From Ananas comosus (Eukaryota; Streptophyta; Magnoliopsida; Poales; Bromeliaceae), in the NCBI RefSeq assembly GCF_001540865.1, contig NC_033633.1, forward strand, positions 10,576,917 through 10,640,916: DNA of 64,000 nucleotides, in the 5' to 3' direction. Made by a program: the position numbers and the translations under genes. Of the stretch, positions 23,079 to 33,271 are shown one piece after another. How positions within the stretch are numbered: position 1 is the stretch's first letter; the number at the start of each line of letters is the position of its first letter. Below the pieces are notes generated by a model. It saw only the letters and a program-made list of their open reading frames with translations. It was not told where the DNA came from and searched no databases.

Positions 23079-23518
23079 TGCAGCTTATAAATTGCGAGAT
23101 ATGTAGGTAAGCAATAAGAAAAGGATAGGAACCTGGGGGAGTTCGAGGGCGTCGAGTAGGGCGACGACATCGCCGACGAGGTGGAAAAGGGTGTAGGAGT
23201 TTACCGACGGCGGGGCCGACGTGTCGCCGTACCCGCGGAGGTCCGGCGCGATGGCCCGGAAGCCGCGGGCGGCGAGCCCGACGATCTGGTGCCGCCACGA
23301 GTACCAGAGCTCCGGAAAGCCATGCAGGAGCAGCACCGCCGCCGCCGCATCGTCGCCGCCCTTCTCGGCGACGTGCACGGCGATCCCGTTGATCTCGACC
23401 GTCCGATGAACAATCCCTTCCATGTATCTATAGATCCTTGATCTCTTTGATCTCTCTCACTCTCTCTCTATAGTAGTGTAATTTTGTGTACCTCTCAATA
23501 CAATACAACTCTGTGTGG

Positions 23519-23528
23519 CTTTATATAG
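23519..23528 (-). promoter_or_regulatory. TATA box upstream of copy B exon 1
   Basis: Minus-strand CTATATAAAG followed by the conserved ccacacagagttgtat block. A consensus-quality box in front of a gene that lacks exon 2. Confidence 0.55.
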
Positions 23529-23544
23529 CGTCTGTGCGCGCATT

Positions 23545-24225
23545 TATTAGTAAAAGTCGTCCAAAATATCCGATATTTCATACACAATTCGAACCCTATT
23601 TGAACCCGAACCGAGCCTAATAAAAGATGGATACTATACAAGTAAAAAAAAATACCTATTAAAATTTCGAATATGGGTCCAGATACTTTATATTCACATC
23701 CGACTTGCATCCGACCTGAACCGAACCTTTTAATGGATAGGGTATGAAAGAGTTTTCAAATCCGGATCCGGATATGATGAAATACCCGATAGTAAATAAA
23801 AAAAGTTTAAAGTTGAGGGAACAATTTGAATAGAATTTATAGATGAAGAGTCTCTGTATATTTTCATGCTAGTGAAAATTTTAGTTATTCTGTTTACACG
23901 TCTTTTATATTTTTATTTTACCCCTTATTTTTATAGACTATTTTTATATGCATATGGGTATTCATATCCGATCTAAACCTGATTCATACCCTGTCTATGT
24001 CCGATCTTAAGCAGATAGTATATGGGTAGTCAGTATCCAAACCCACTCAAATAGACCGGCCCGATAGGTATATTACTAATTTAAATATCCAGATTCAGGC
24101 CCAATCCAAAATTAAATGGGTAAATATATATATATTATTTTTACCCATTTCTTTTTAGGATATGGATACAGTATATCAATTACTCAAACCCCATCCAGTC
24201 CATAGACACCTTTACTTTTTTTGGG
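23545..24225. mobile_element. Dispersed repeat upstream of copy B
   Basis: Counterpart of 5565-6160, ending gtccatagacacctttac, which in reverse resembles an hAT-type terminus. The foldback element present in A at this point is absent. Confidence 0.4.
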
Positions 24226-24682
24226 TGTAAAAATGTATAGTGACCCCTCCACTATAGCCTATTTTGAAATGGACCCAGCCCTATTAATTATTGTTAAATA
24301 AAAACTATAAAATTTATCTAAACTATGGACCATTTTGATTTGGATATATACGAAGTAACTGGATGATATTATAATGATTTTTAGATTTTCGTAATAAAAG
24401 GGTGTTACAATTTTGGATATGCTTGTCTGATCATGGTCTCCCTATTGAACCCAGCATTTATGGATTACGACTAATTAATTAATAAATAAATAAGTAGTCA
24501 TCTTCTTCTTTTGACATGGAGGTTAGATCTGCTTGTCCCTGTAGGCTGCAGTCTCATTGCGGAAAAAGTCTAGAATACAACAGTTATATTACTGAAGTAG
24601 CGCTTTCAACCAATCAGATCCATCCCTTTGGATTCACCCATCCTATCATAGTTATTAAAAAAAAGGGCAATTGCGCATATAT

Positions 24683-25589
24683 AGGGATACATTTTCCGGA
24701 CCGAAACGGAGTAGCGGTCGGCCAGGCCCGGCCCGGTTTCAATTTCGGGCTGTGCCGGGCAAGGCCCGAGTTGCCTAGCCCCTCCCCGGCATAGCCCTTT
24801 CGGCGCGAAAGCACGAGCCATGCCTTGGGGCCCGCCTTCTTAAAATATTTATTTTTTAAAAAAAATTTAAAAAATTAGTTTAAATTGATTAATTATGTAA
24901 AATTTATAAAAAATAAATTAAATAATAAATATTTAATTTTTAAAAATAATATATTTGTATTTAACGGAGGCGGGGCGGCCCGGGTTTTTCGGGGAGGTAG
25001 GTTTTCGGGGAGGAGGGTTCTCGAAGGAGACGCCGGGAAGGAGGGGGGGGGAGGAGTCGGCAGGAGTGGAGGGGGATGGCGACGGGTGGAGCCGCTAGGT
25101 TTTGGGGCCGAGGCCGAGGACCTTGGGTCTGGTGCAGGGCCACGAGGGGCGATGGGGCGGCCTCGGGACCGGCGCCGGGACCGTGGGCAGAGGCGCCGCG
25201 CTGGAGGCGCAATGGGCGCCTCTCCTCCCAAGGTTAAAGCCTTTGGCGGGGAAAGCTCTTGCCGGGAGCTCTCGTGGGGAGGAAGAGGGCTTCCCTCCTC
25301 CCGAGGAGCATAGGCCCTGCCTTGGGCCTTGGGGATTCAGGCTGTGCTGGCCCGGCTGGCGCGGCCCAAAATGGGCCGTGCCTTGCAGGGCCGCCCGCCT
25401 CCCCTCGACCCGGCACGTACGGCCCAAGCCCGTTTCGAGCTGTGCCGTGAAAGAAGCAGCCCAGCATAGCCTAGAGGCTCGGGCCGGGGCGGCCTGTCAC
25501 AGGTGTTACAGTACCTGTGCCATGCTATAGCCCGGCCCGAGGCGCCAGGCGGCCCACGTGCCGCTCGGCCTGTTTTACACCCCTATGTA
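24683..25589. mobile_element. GC-rich hAT-like non-autonomous element
   Basis: Ends tagggatacattttccgg (left) and ggcctgttttacaccccta (right, reverse TAGGGGTGTAAAACAGG), a typical hAT CAGGGGTGTAAA-like terminus. Flanking octamers are cgcatata and tgtatata, matching 6/8 with both differences C/T. The interior is extremely GC-rich with ggcccg motifs around an AT-rich 24840-24960 block. Open frames across 24885-25530 occur on several strands and frames at once, so I do not call a protein. Confidence 0.55.
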
Positions 25590-26100
25590 TATACTTAAGA
25601 AAAGTTTCCGACTTTCTGATTTATCCTTTCTAGAAGGCTAGTATTAAAAAATACTCTTTTTTCATTCCAACTTAGTTCAAATATACTTCTAGAATTAAAT
25701 TCTGTTAATAAACGGTTAGCAATACTTGTTATCTCTATGAAATTACTATTTTGCCCTTTCAAATATACCTTTCTGCCATCACCGACTTTTCTTATTTGCC
25801 CTTAAGTTAGAGGCACAAAAAAATATTTTGATTTTTGATCTATTAAAAAATAGCCTACTATCATAACCAATATTTCTTATTTGCCCTTAAGTTTAAGGAC
25901 AAAAGCGTTATTTTAATTTTTTAACTCTGATAGATAGTTAACTCACATATAACTCAAATTAACTCAACGAATGATAACTGAAGGGATATTTTGAAATAAC
26001 GGAAAAACATACGAGGAGTCTATTGGGAAAAAAAAAAAGAATAAATAAGATATTTTCAAAATTTTGAGAGATATATAAACAATTATTTTTAAAAAATATA
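25590..26100. other. AT-rich insert of unit B relative to unit A
   Basis: Between attattaaaa (24655) and ttttattgtgctctaaaaag (26103) unit B holds sequence absent from A at about 8220. The hAT-like element sits inside it. It shares the ctagtattaaaaaatactc type of block with 2930-3260, so it is probably an older repeat that hosts the hAT insertion. Confidence 0.4.
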
Positions 26101-26152
26101 TATTTTTATTGTGCTCTAAAAAGAAGAGATATAATTTGTTGGAAATAAATAA

Positions 26153-26153
<1 letters not shown>

Positions 26154-26189
<36 letters not shown>
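26154..26189. repeat. (TTG)n microsatellite
   Basis: Twelve TTG units; only four in the matching place of unit A (8833-8846). A clear length difference between duplicates. Confidence 0.85.
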
Positions 26190-26190
<1 letters not shown>

Positions 26191-26336
26191 CGAAACCTAA
26201 CTTCGGAAAGGACGAAGAAGATGATTAGTAATAGTCCGCGTGAATCCGGTAGTAATTCATGTATGCATTGATTAACTAGAATCTTGGTCCATATTTAGAA
26301 CTTTATTTAAAAAACAAGCCAATCATAAGTTGGTAG

Positions 26337-26625
26337 ATTAATTGCATACAGGTTTCTACAAATACAGTGAATTTCAAATATATTTCTATAAAGTTCAACT
26401 TTTATATATTGTTTCTGTAAAAATCATAATATTTTCAAATATATCCCTGCCGCTAAAATCCGTTAGAAAAAATTAGTTAACCATAGTTTAAATATTTAAT
26501 CCTAATTAGTTAATGAGATAAATTGGCCTTTTTATAGGGACAATATATAAAAGTTGAACTTTGTAGGGCCGGATATATTCGCAAGCCACTATGTTTGCAG
26601 GGACCTATATGAAATCGACCCTTGT
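26337..26625. mobile_element. Long-TIR MITE, internally deleted copy
   Basis: Same element and site as 9014-9400 in unit A, lacking about 100 bp of the centre. Confidence 0.6.
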
Positions 26626-26657
26626 TTTAACTACATGTTTATTATCCTTCTAATTTT

Positions 26658-28070
26658 AACTGCATAGACTCTGCCACTCGGAGCCTGCTGTCGCCGCTCA
26701 CCCTGTCGCGGCATGGACGACCTATCCTCCTGGCGGTAACTCGGTGCTGCTCTGTAAGTCTGCTGAGGTGCTGGTGGAGCTGAAGCTGATGATGGTGCTG
26801 GCAATGCTGCTCGGGGACAAGCTGCCCTCATGTGTCCCGGCTGACCACACCCGTAGCACCGGCCCTCCCTCTGCTCACACTGTCTGGGCCAGTGTGGTCC
26901 TCCGTAGATCACACACTCCTGCGTCCTCTCAGGCTGTCCCCTCTGACGAGAGTCCCTAGATCGCTGACGCCCCGAGAACCCACGACCTTGTGAACGCGAT
27001 CGTAGAGGCCTCTGCGGACGCCTGCTACTCGACTGACCTCCGTCGTCTGGAGCTGGGCGCTTCCTGTCCTGACTCTGTCCAGGCCCCTGAGCCCTCTCCC
27101 GCAGCGACACCTCTCCTCTCTCCTCCCATAATGCCTGCTCAATGGACGCATCCAAAGTCCTCGACCTCTGCGCCCTAACGAACCTGAATAGGTCGGGTCT
27201 CAAACCCTGCTCGAACAAATAGACCCTATGTGCCTCATCTCTGGCCACGAACGGAACACAGTTCAGGAGTCTAGTAAACTCCCGAACATACTCCTGAACT
27301 GTCCGCTCGCCCTGCTGGATCCTCTTCAAGTCATCCTCAATTTTTTGTTTCATGCTGTTGGAAAAATACATCCCATACAGGATTCCACAGAACTCATCCC
27401 ACCTCAGCTGCGCCGCCACCAGTCCCTGGTCTCACCTCGCTCTCCGCCACTAATCACGTGCATCACCTGACAAACAGTGTACTCCCAGTGATACCTGCTC
27501 CCCCTCTGGAACGAACAGATCCTCAAATAACCTCTCCATCGCACTGACCCATCCCTCAACAACCCAGGCCTCAGTGCCGCTGCCATCGAAGATCGGTGGG
27601 TCAAATCGCCGAAAACGAGCTAACCTCTCCGTCCACCGCTCCTGCTCGGCCTCAGTCAACGGTACTGGCCCCCTAGCAGGCGCAACTGGCGCTACTGGAA
27701 CTGCTGCCGACGGAGGAACTGCTGCAGCTGGTGCGGTCACTGGAGTAGTCGGGGGTGGCACTGGCGACTCTGGTACTCTCGGTGCTGAACTCGGTGGCTG
27801 AGCTATCCTCTCACACAACCTCTGCAATAACTCCCCCTGCTGCCTCGTCACCTCAGTCAGGGCAGCCAACTGTGCACTCAGATCAGGGGATGCGCCAGCC
27901 TCAGGTCGCGCACTCGGCTCTACAACAGGGGGTGCACTCGCCTCCGGTCTGTCACTCTGCTCCTGCCGAGCACTCTGCTCCATCTGCTCAGGTCTCTCAG
28001 GGGATCCCGCACGATCCCGCGCCAACTGGGCACGCTCTCGCAACGACGGTCGACCTCGGCGACGATACAT
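26658..28070 (-). pseudogene. Ty3/gypsy gag, truncated and interrupted
   Basis: Minus-strand gag starting at the ATG at 28068-28070 (MYRRRGRPSLRERAQ) after the primer site. It has a disordered Ser/Pro/Arg-rich N-terminus, then the capsid-like retrotrans_gag region (KIEDDLKRIQQGERTVQEY ... EFTRLLNCVPFVARDE), then a CCHC zinc knuckle (CYGCGQPGHMRAAC). An in-frame TAG near 27450 and a following frame change break it between the two halves. At about 26658 coding sequence stops abruptly and runs into sequence shared with unit A (ctaattttaa), so protease, RT, integrase and the other LTR are gone. Confidence 0.8.
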
Positions 28071-28343
28071 AGCTGAAAGGAACAAATCGGGGTCAGATAC
28101 AACGCAACACTCTCGACCCAATCAACGAAAGTCTAGAAGGCGGTCCCTGTTTTCCTCCAAAATTATGTCGTCTGCAGCCAACATAATTTCTCAGGCCAAA
28201 ACAGAAACTCCTTCAGTCACTCACTCTACTCTAAGAGGAGTTAAAACAAATAATCATTGACTTTCGCAATAAAATTACGCCTCTCACGTCTTGCTTCCCT
28301 AAGGTTTGCCAAACTTAGGTTTCCTAGGTCCCAACGACCTACA

Positions 28344-28357
28344 GCAAAGCTCTGATA
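28344..28357 (-). other. Retrotransposon primer-binding site (tRNA-Met)
   Basis: Minus-strand TTGGTATCAGAGC a few bases inside the LTR end, complementary to the 3' end of initiator tRNA-Met as in most plant Ty3/gypsy elements. Confidence 0.75.
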
Positions 28358-28370
28358 CCAACTTAATCTG

Positions 28371-29947
28371 TCACGCCCCGGATTACACGTTCCCCGGGCA
28401 CGCCGACAGATCCGCCGTATACAAAGAAATTTTCCCTGTATACGAAGCGATAGCTGTACCTGTAAATCAAACACTACTACGAACAGTAGTAGAGAGCTGC
28501 TAGAGAAAACAGAAGCTAAATAAAACAGAGTTTCATATACATAGTTCAGATCCAAAATACAGAGCTACTCGCACTGGCGAGTTAAGTCAACTATGTACAT
28601 AAACTCGAAACAAAACATCTACCTGCAGTAGGGCACCTCTAGCTCAGCACGTCGGGTAGGGCTCTAACTCGCGACGCCCTTGCCTCGATCCTGGTCCGCA
28701 GACGGTGCAGCAGCCGGAACCTGTGGCTCTGCAAAAACATAGGTAACAACTGGGCGTGAGAACTACTGTAAAAACAAGTAGTCCTCAGTGGGTACCGCCC
28801 AAAACAACATCGGTCACCCACTAAGTCTACAGAAGGGAGCAAGGATAGAAGGAAAGCAGGAAGCATACTCTACCGCTATCATCCACTACACTATCATGCT
28901 CTACACTAACCAACTGTAGGAAATGTCAAATCTGACCCAATCCAATCGGGACTGTAAGCATACCCGTCCCCGGGACTGTGAATACACCCGTCCCTGCCCC
29001 GTTGCGACTATCAGGCTCTATCCACACTAACTGGTCCGTGGAGAGCAAGTCCAACTGGCATGAGCGACACCAACGCGAAAGCACAAGCCTGACTCCGGAG
29101 TGGCACTCGTGGGCGCTACCCAACCGAGTATGCAGCGTATCTCTGTCGAGCTCAAACAGGCTCTGAAAAGCCAAAGTCAAGAAATCGACTCTAACTGGTC
29201 TAACAACCAACAAGTAACGTGCCCTCAGTACAACCTGACGCCAAAAAGGCGATACGAGTCCACCGTCAACTCCGACGGCACTCAACAGTCCGGAACAGCC
29301 TGAACGCTACTGTAAAAATTATACTCGGCATCCCAGCACGAGCGTAACTGAAAACTAAATTACCTGAAATACTCACTATGAGGATACTACAATAGTATAA
29401 AATAATACAACGGCCCCTATGGCTAAATCAGGTAGTTTAACATATGCCAAGTCCCAAACGCTGGTTTTCTCCTAAGTTTAATTTCAAGTCCAACATGTAT
29501 ATTTATGGTTACAAGTCATGCCCTCAAGCTAATTTCATTCATTATACAATCGACGAAATTGAGCTACCACATGATTTACAAAAACAGAAAATCATACATG
29601 TCGACTACTATAATACTTAGGAATAAACCGATGTAACCCACCTCAAACGCTAATCACAATCCGGTGCGACATCAAAAACGGCAGAATCGGACCCTCGCCC
29701 GGCCTCCCCACGCATCAACTACGACGCTCGTGTGCTCGAACGGCTCCCCGGCGCGACGTCGGCGTCGATCCGAACTCGATCTGCGATCTCCACAAAGCCA
29801 CGCTCAATGTCTGAGATGAATACAAGATAATTAATTATCTCTCTACAATGGCTACCTATATATATATAGGTTGAGTTGGTGGGGTGAATAACCATTAACA
29901 ACAAAATTACAGTAATACCCCCACCAACTCAACCAAGGGTATTACAA
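28371..29947 (-). mobile_element. 5' LTR of a Ty3/gypsy (Tekay/Del-like) element
   Basis: Minus-strand LTR beginning TGTAATACCC (29947) and ending GGGCGTGACA (28371), with the primer site immediately after. About 1.58 kb, in the range of chromovirus LTRs. Frames within it are not genes. The right flank continues into tataaagtttcaattatg, shared with unit A. The partner LTR is absent. Confidence 0.75.
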
Positions 29948-30709
29948 TATAAAGTTTCAATTATGATTGCAATATCATGTTTTAATTTATTGTATCTATA
30001 CTCTTATTTTGATCGGACATAACATAAAAATTAAATAATCATAATTATTTTAGATTATTAAAATTTGGCACTAAGTTGTTGAATTAATTTATTATTTTGA
30101 CTAGTTAGTGCAAGCCAAAGCGGCTATAATTAAAAAAAATAATGACTTAATTTTCTTTAAAGAAGCGTTTCTGGATAATTTTATATTAATTATACAATAC
30201 TAAGTCAGATTAATTTACTGCTTCAACTGTTCGGGTACAAGTCAAAACAGCCTCATCGGAAAAAAGAATAAATTAATCGTATTAAAAAAGTATATGTAAA
30301 AATTGCATCCTAATATTATATTCAGTCTGCTCCCAAAGAAGATCTAGATATAAAGGTATATAGGTGGTGTAAGATGGTAATTTTCTTATAACTCGTCTGA
30401 AGGAATTTGACTGACCAAAGCAGATAATTTTTTCATTGGAAAACTTGAAATTATCACGACCTGCAGAAATTTTAATTAATATCTGATAAAGAGATTGTAT
30501 ATTTATACTTATAATTTTGCTCCCAAAGAAAGGGTTATGATGTCGTATAAAATGTATGCATAAAGAATGGAAAATACTTATACTCATAACTCTGTTCCCA
30601 AAGGAGTTGTTTTGATGTCATATAAAGTATATTTTTCTAATTTTAGTATAGTAATATTTAGATGTGATATTTTATTAATAAAACATGCATTTTATTTTAT
30701 ATTTCAGTT

Positions 30710-31111
30710 ATGAGTTCATCTTTGTTTCTATTGGTGATTATATTCTTATGCTTAATTTACTCTGAATAGAAAGAACAGATCATAGCTACATTAAGGTGAA
30801 TGAATTTTGATTTGACTCTAAAAGACGATAAACCTACTCCTCTTACATATAAAAGTACGCAAATCCAAATAGTATTTTCAGAAAAATAGGAACGCTCTAA
30901 TCCGCTTGTTTAATGTTGATGAAGGCGCATGTCAGTAAAAATTAATATTCGAAATTCAATTCCAAAATGTGAGACAGCTTGCGATTTCTTAAATGTTATG
31001 GAGCAACAATTTACAAGCTTCAATAAAACTTTGACAAGCACCCTAATGAATAAACTATCTTCTATAAAGTACACCGAAAATTGCTCAATTCGCGATCATA
31101 TTTTGGAGATG
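30710..31111 (+). pseudogene. Copia gag fragment, second duplicated copy
   Basis: Collinear with 12495-12900. Starts at the same tatgagttcatc point but has more stops and a frame change; the best frame is 30929-31138 (ECETACDFLNVMEQQF-like helical gag). Cut at 31112 by an LTR insertion. Confidence 0.65.
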
Positions 31112-31112
31112 C

Positions 31113-31536
31113 TGTTGGATTTTATTGGATTTTTGTGATTTAAAATTTGTTAGGCCTCTTGGGCAGCCCAATAATTAATGGGCCTTGCTTGGGAGCCAAC
31201 TAAAGTTTTTATGTGTAAGGTTTAGTCCCACGTTGAAAACTAAAAAATTGTTGTTGGTATATATATATTCATTTATTCTCAAGCTAGTTGTTTGGCAGAA
31301 AATGAGAGTTATACTCTCATTTAAAGACACGCACAAGCACGAGCCGAGGCGGACGGCGGCGGTCCATACACCCGTTTTATTTTATTTTATTTTTATTTTT
31401 TCGGTTTTATCTTAATCCTAATCCTAATCCTTACCTGTATAATCTTAGGCTTATCTTGTTCTACACGGATTTGACGCGTTGAATAAAGATTCTCGCCTTG
31501 CTTATATATATTGGAGGAGATTGCGTGGGTTCAACA
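31113..31536. mobile_element. Candidate solo LTR
   Basis: Starts TGTTGGATTT and ends GTTCAACA (TGTTG/CAACA inverted termini), 424 bp, with an aataaag signal near the end. Unit A lacks it. No matching target duplication; about 250 bp of the host repeat is missing next to it, so it went in with, or was followed by, a deletion. Confidence 0.5.
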
Positions 31537-32014
31537 AAAACCCGAGCATACCTAAAAGCTAATCACTACCTCATCTAGTTTACAAGGTCAATCAAGTAAT
31601 TAAACTCCCAAATACTTCTTTTTTAAGAAAAAAAGATCATATGCAGAAGGGCAGCCAAAAGTATCAAAAATGGCTCTAGAAAATGGATCAGTTTCTAATT
31701 TCGATGTGTAAATTGCATTTAGTTACTGTTCCATCTTATATTTGATGTATTGACTCGGGTGCCACATGCTATGTTGTGAATTCCGTACAGAGATTTTAAC
31801 CCAAACAACAAAGCGTGACGGTGGAAGTTGATCACAATAATTCAAAAAATTAGGTCAAAATTTGGCAGGAAAACTCTCAAAGTTGCCTTTATTGAACTCT
31901 CAAAGACACAACAGTACTTCACATCAATGCTGTTTGATTATGCAGAACACAAACTAATTAGTCTCACCCATTCACGATGGAGAAGCACTTTTGAAAGGGC
32001 TACTAAATTATGCA

Positions 32015-33193
32015 CTACTGGAACTTCTTGATGAAGCTGCAGATGTGATCAGTTACTTCCTCTGGCCTCTCCTGCTGGATGAAGTGCCCAACTCCCTCCA
32101 AAACAACTACTTCCTCAAGCAAGGGGACATCATTCTTGAACCCACCCTTGTGTATGTAATCTTGTATATTTGGGTAGTGGTATGTGAGATCCAGGTCTCC
32201 AACAATGAACTTTGTTGGCACTTGTATTTTTGCCCCTGCCCATGGTGCTGTCAGCTCCCAGTTCCTGCACCACCAAATAATGTCGAAAAATTATAAAATT
32301 TAGTTTTCAAATATTTTCAATAATATAGATCAAGTCTAACGAAGCCGATCGTCGATTTGGAAACCGCATCATTGAAAACAACTTGGTAACACGGAGGCCT
32401 CTATACTATGATAGTATACCAGTCTAGTTTATATATATATAATAGAGCTCCTATACTTTTAAAAGTACCAAGTCATTGGTGCTTGTAAGTTTTTGGCCCT
32501 TGGATTAAGGGATGTGCCGTTAGGATGATGTGGGCCCCCTAGGGTTAAGTGGGTGGTTGGTTGAATAGTATAATCTAACGAGTGAAAATGTTCAAAGACG
32601 TAGATCTAATGGTAAAAATTTACAAACACCAAGTGCTGGGTGCTTGTAATCGGACTCTATATATATNATCTCTAAATCATCAAATCCACATATAATGCAA
32701 CACAAAAGGAGGAAAAAAAAAAGAAAAGAATAGATGGTCATAATTAAGACAATTGCATGCGACTTCTCCCAGAAATTTTGGCACTGTTTACGGTCAACTC
32801 AACAAATAAATTGTTTTAATTCAAAAATATTTAAATCTATTCAGTTGACCACTTGTAGTTGAAGCAAAAACTATATATATTTGCATTTACACTATGCTAA
32901 ATTTGAGCATATTTAAAAGTCAAATACAATTCAATATATAATTTAACAAACATATATATATAGAGAGAGAGAGAGAGAGTATCGGAAGTACAAAAGATCT
33001 TGTGCTTCCGACTTTTTCGCCTTTAGATTAGCCCCTTTAATTATTTCTAATATTTGGATTAATGCTATTATCACGTGGGGATCACTCAATCCTATGGATA
33101 CTACTCAATTCTAGGAGGACCATAATCATCCCAACCGTATAATTCTTGATATAAAGGTCAAAAAATCGGAAACATAATAGTACAGTAGCTTTA

Positions 33194-33271
<78 letters not shown>

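Larger units (their letters stand above)
13613..23423 (-). pseudogene. Epoxide hydrolase copy B, exon 2 missing
   Basis: Exons recognised on the minus strand: exon 1 23133-23423 (97 codons, HGFP intact), exon 3 14341-14576, exon 4 13613-13859, each with the usual GT-AG borders. Exon 2, which encodes GHDWG with the nucleophile and the first cap tyrosine, is not found anywhere in the 8.5 kb between exons 3 and 1. That interval is filled with foldback elements, a 185-bp tandem repeat and an N at 17298. Exon 4 ends one codon early because the last Gln codon is TAG. Exon 1 is distinctive at residues 23-30 (alanine-rich, one residue shorter than A and C). Either a pseudogene by deletion, two partial genes (3' part plus an unrelated exon 1), or a casualty of assembly at the N. 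Confidence 0.7.

Noticed and set aside
24885..25530. Long overlapping frames on both strands in the GC-rich block
   Set aside because: All frames are open because of composition; low-complexity Gly/Arg/Pro/Ala peptides with no family match inside an hAT-like element.
28926..29285. 119-codon minus-strand frame
   Set aside because: Within the gypsy LTR between its TG and CA ends; LTRs do not encode protein.
31401..31425. cctaatcctaatcc telomere-like run
   Set aside because: Only about four degenerate units inside an LTR, and not the plant telomere heptamer.
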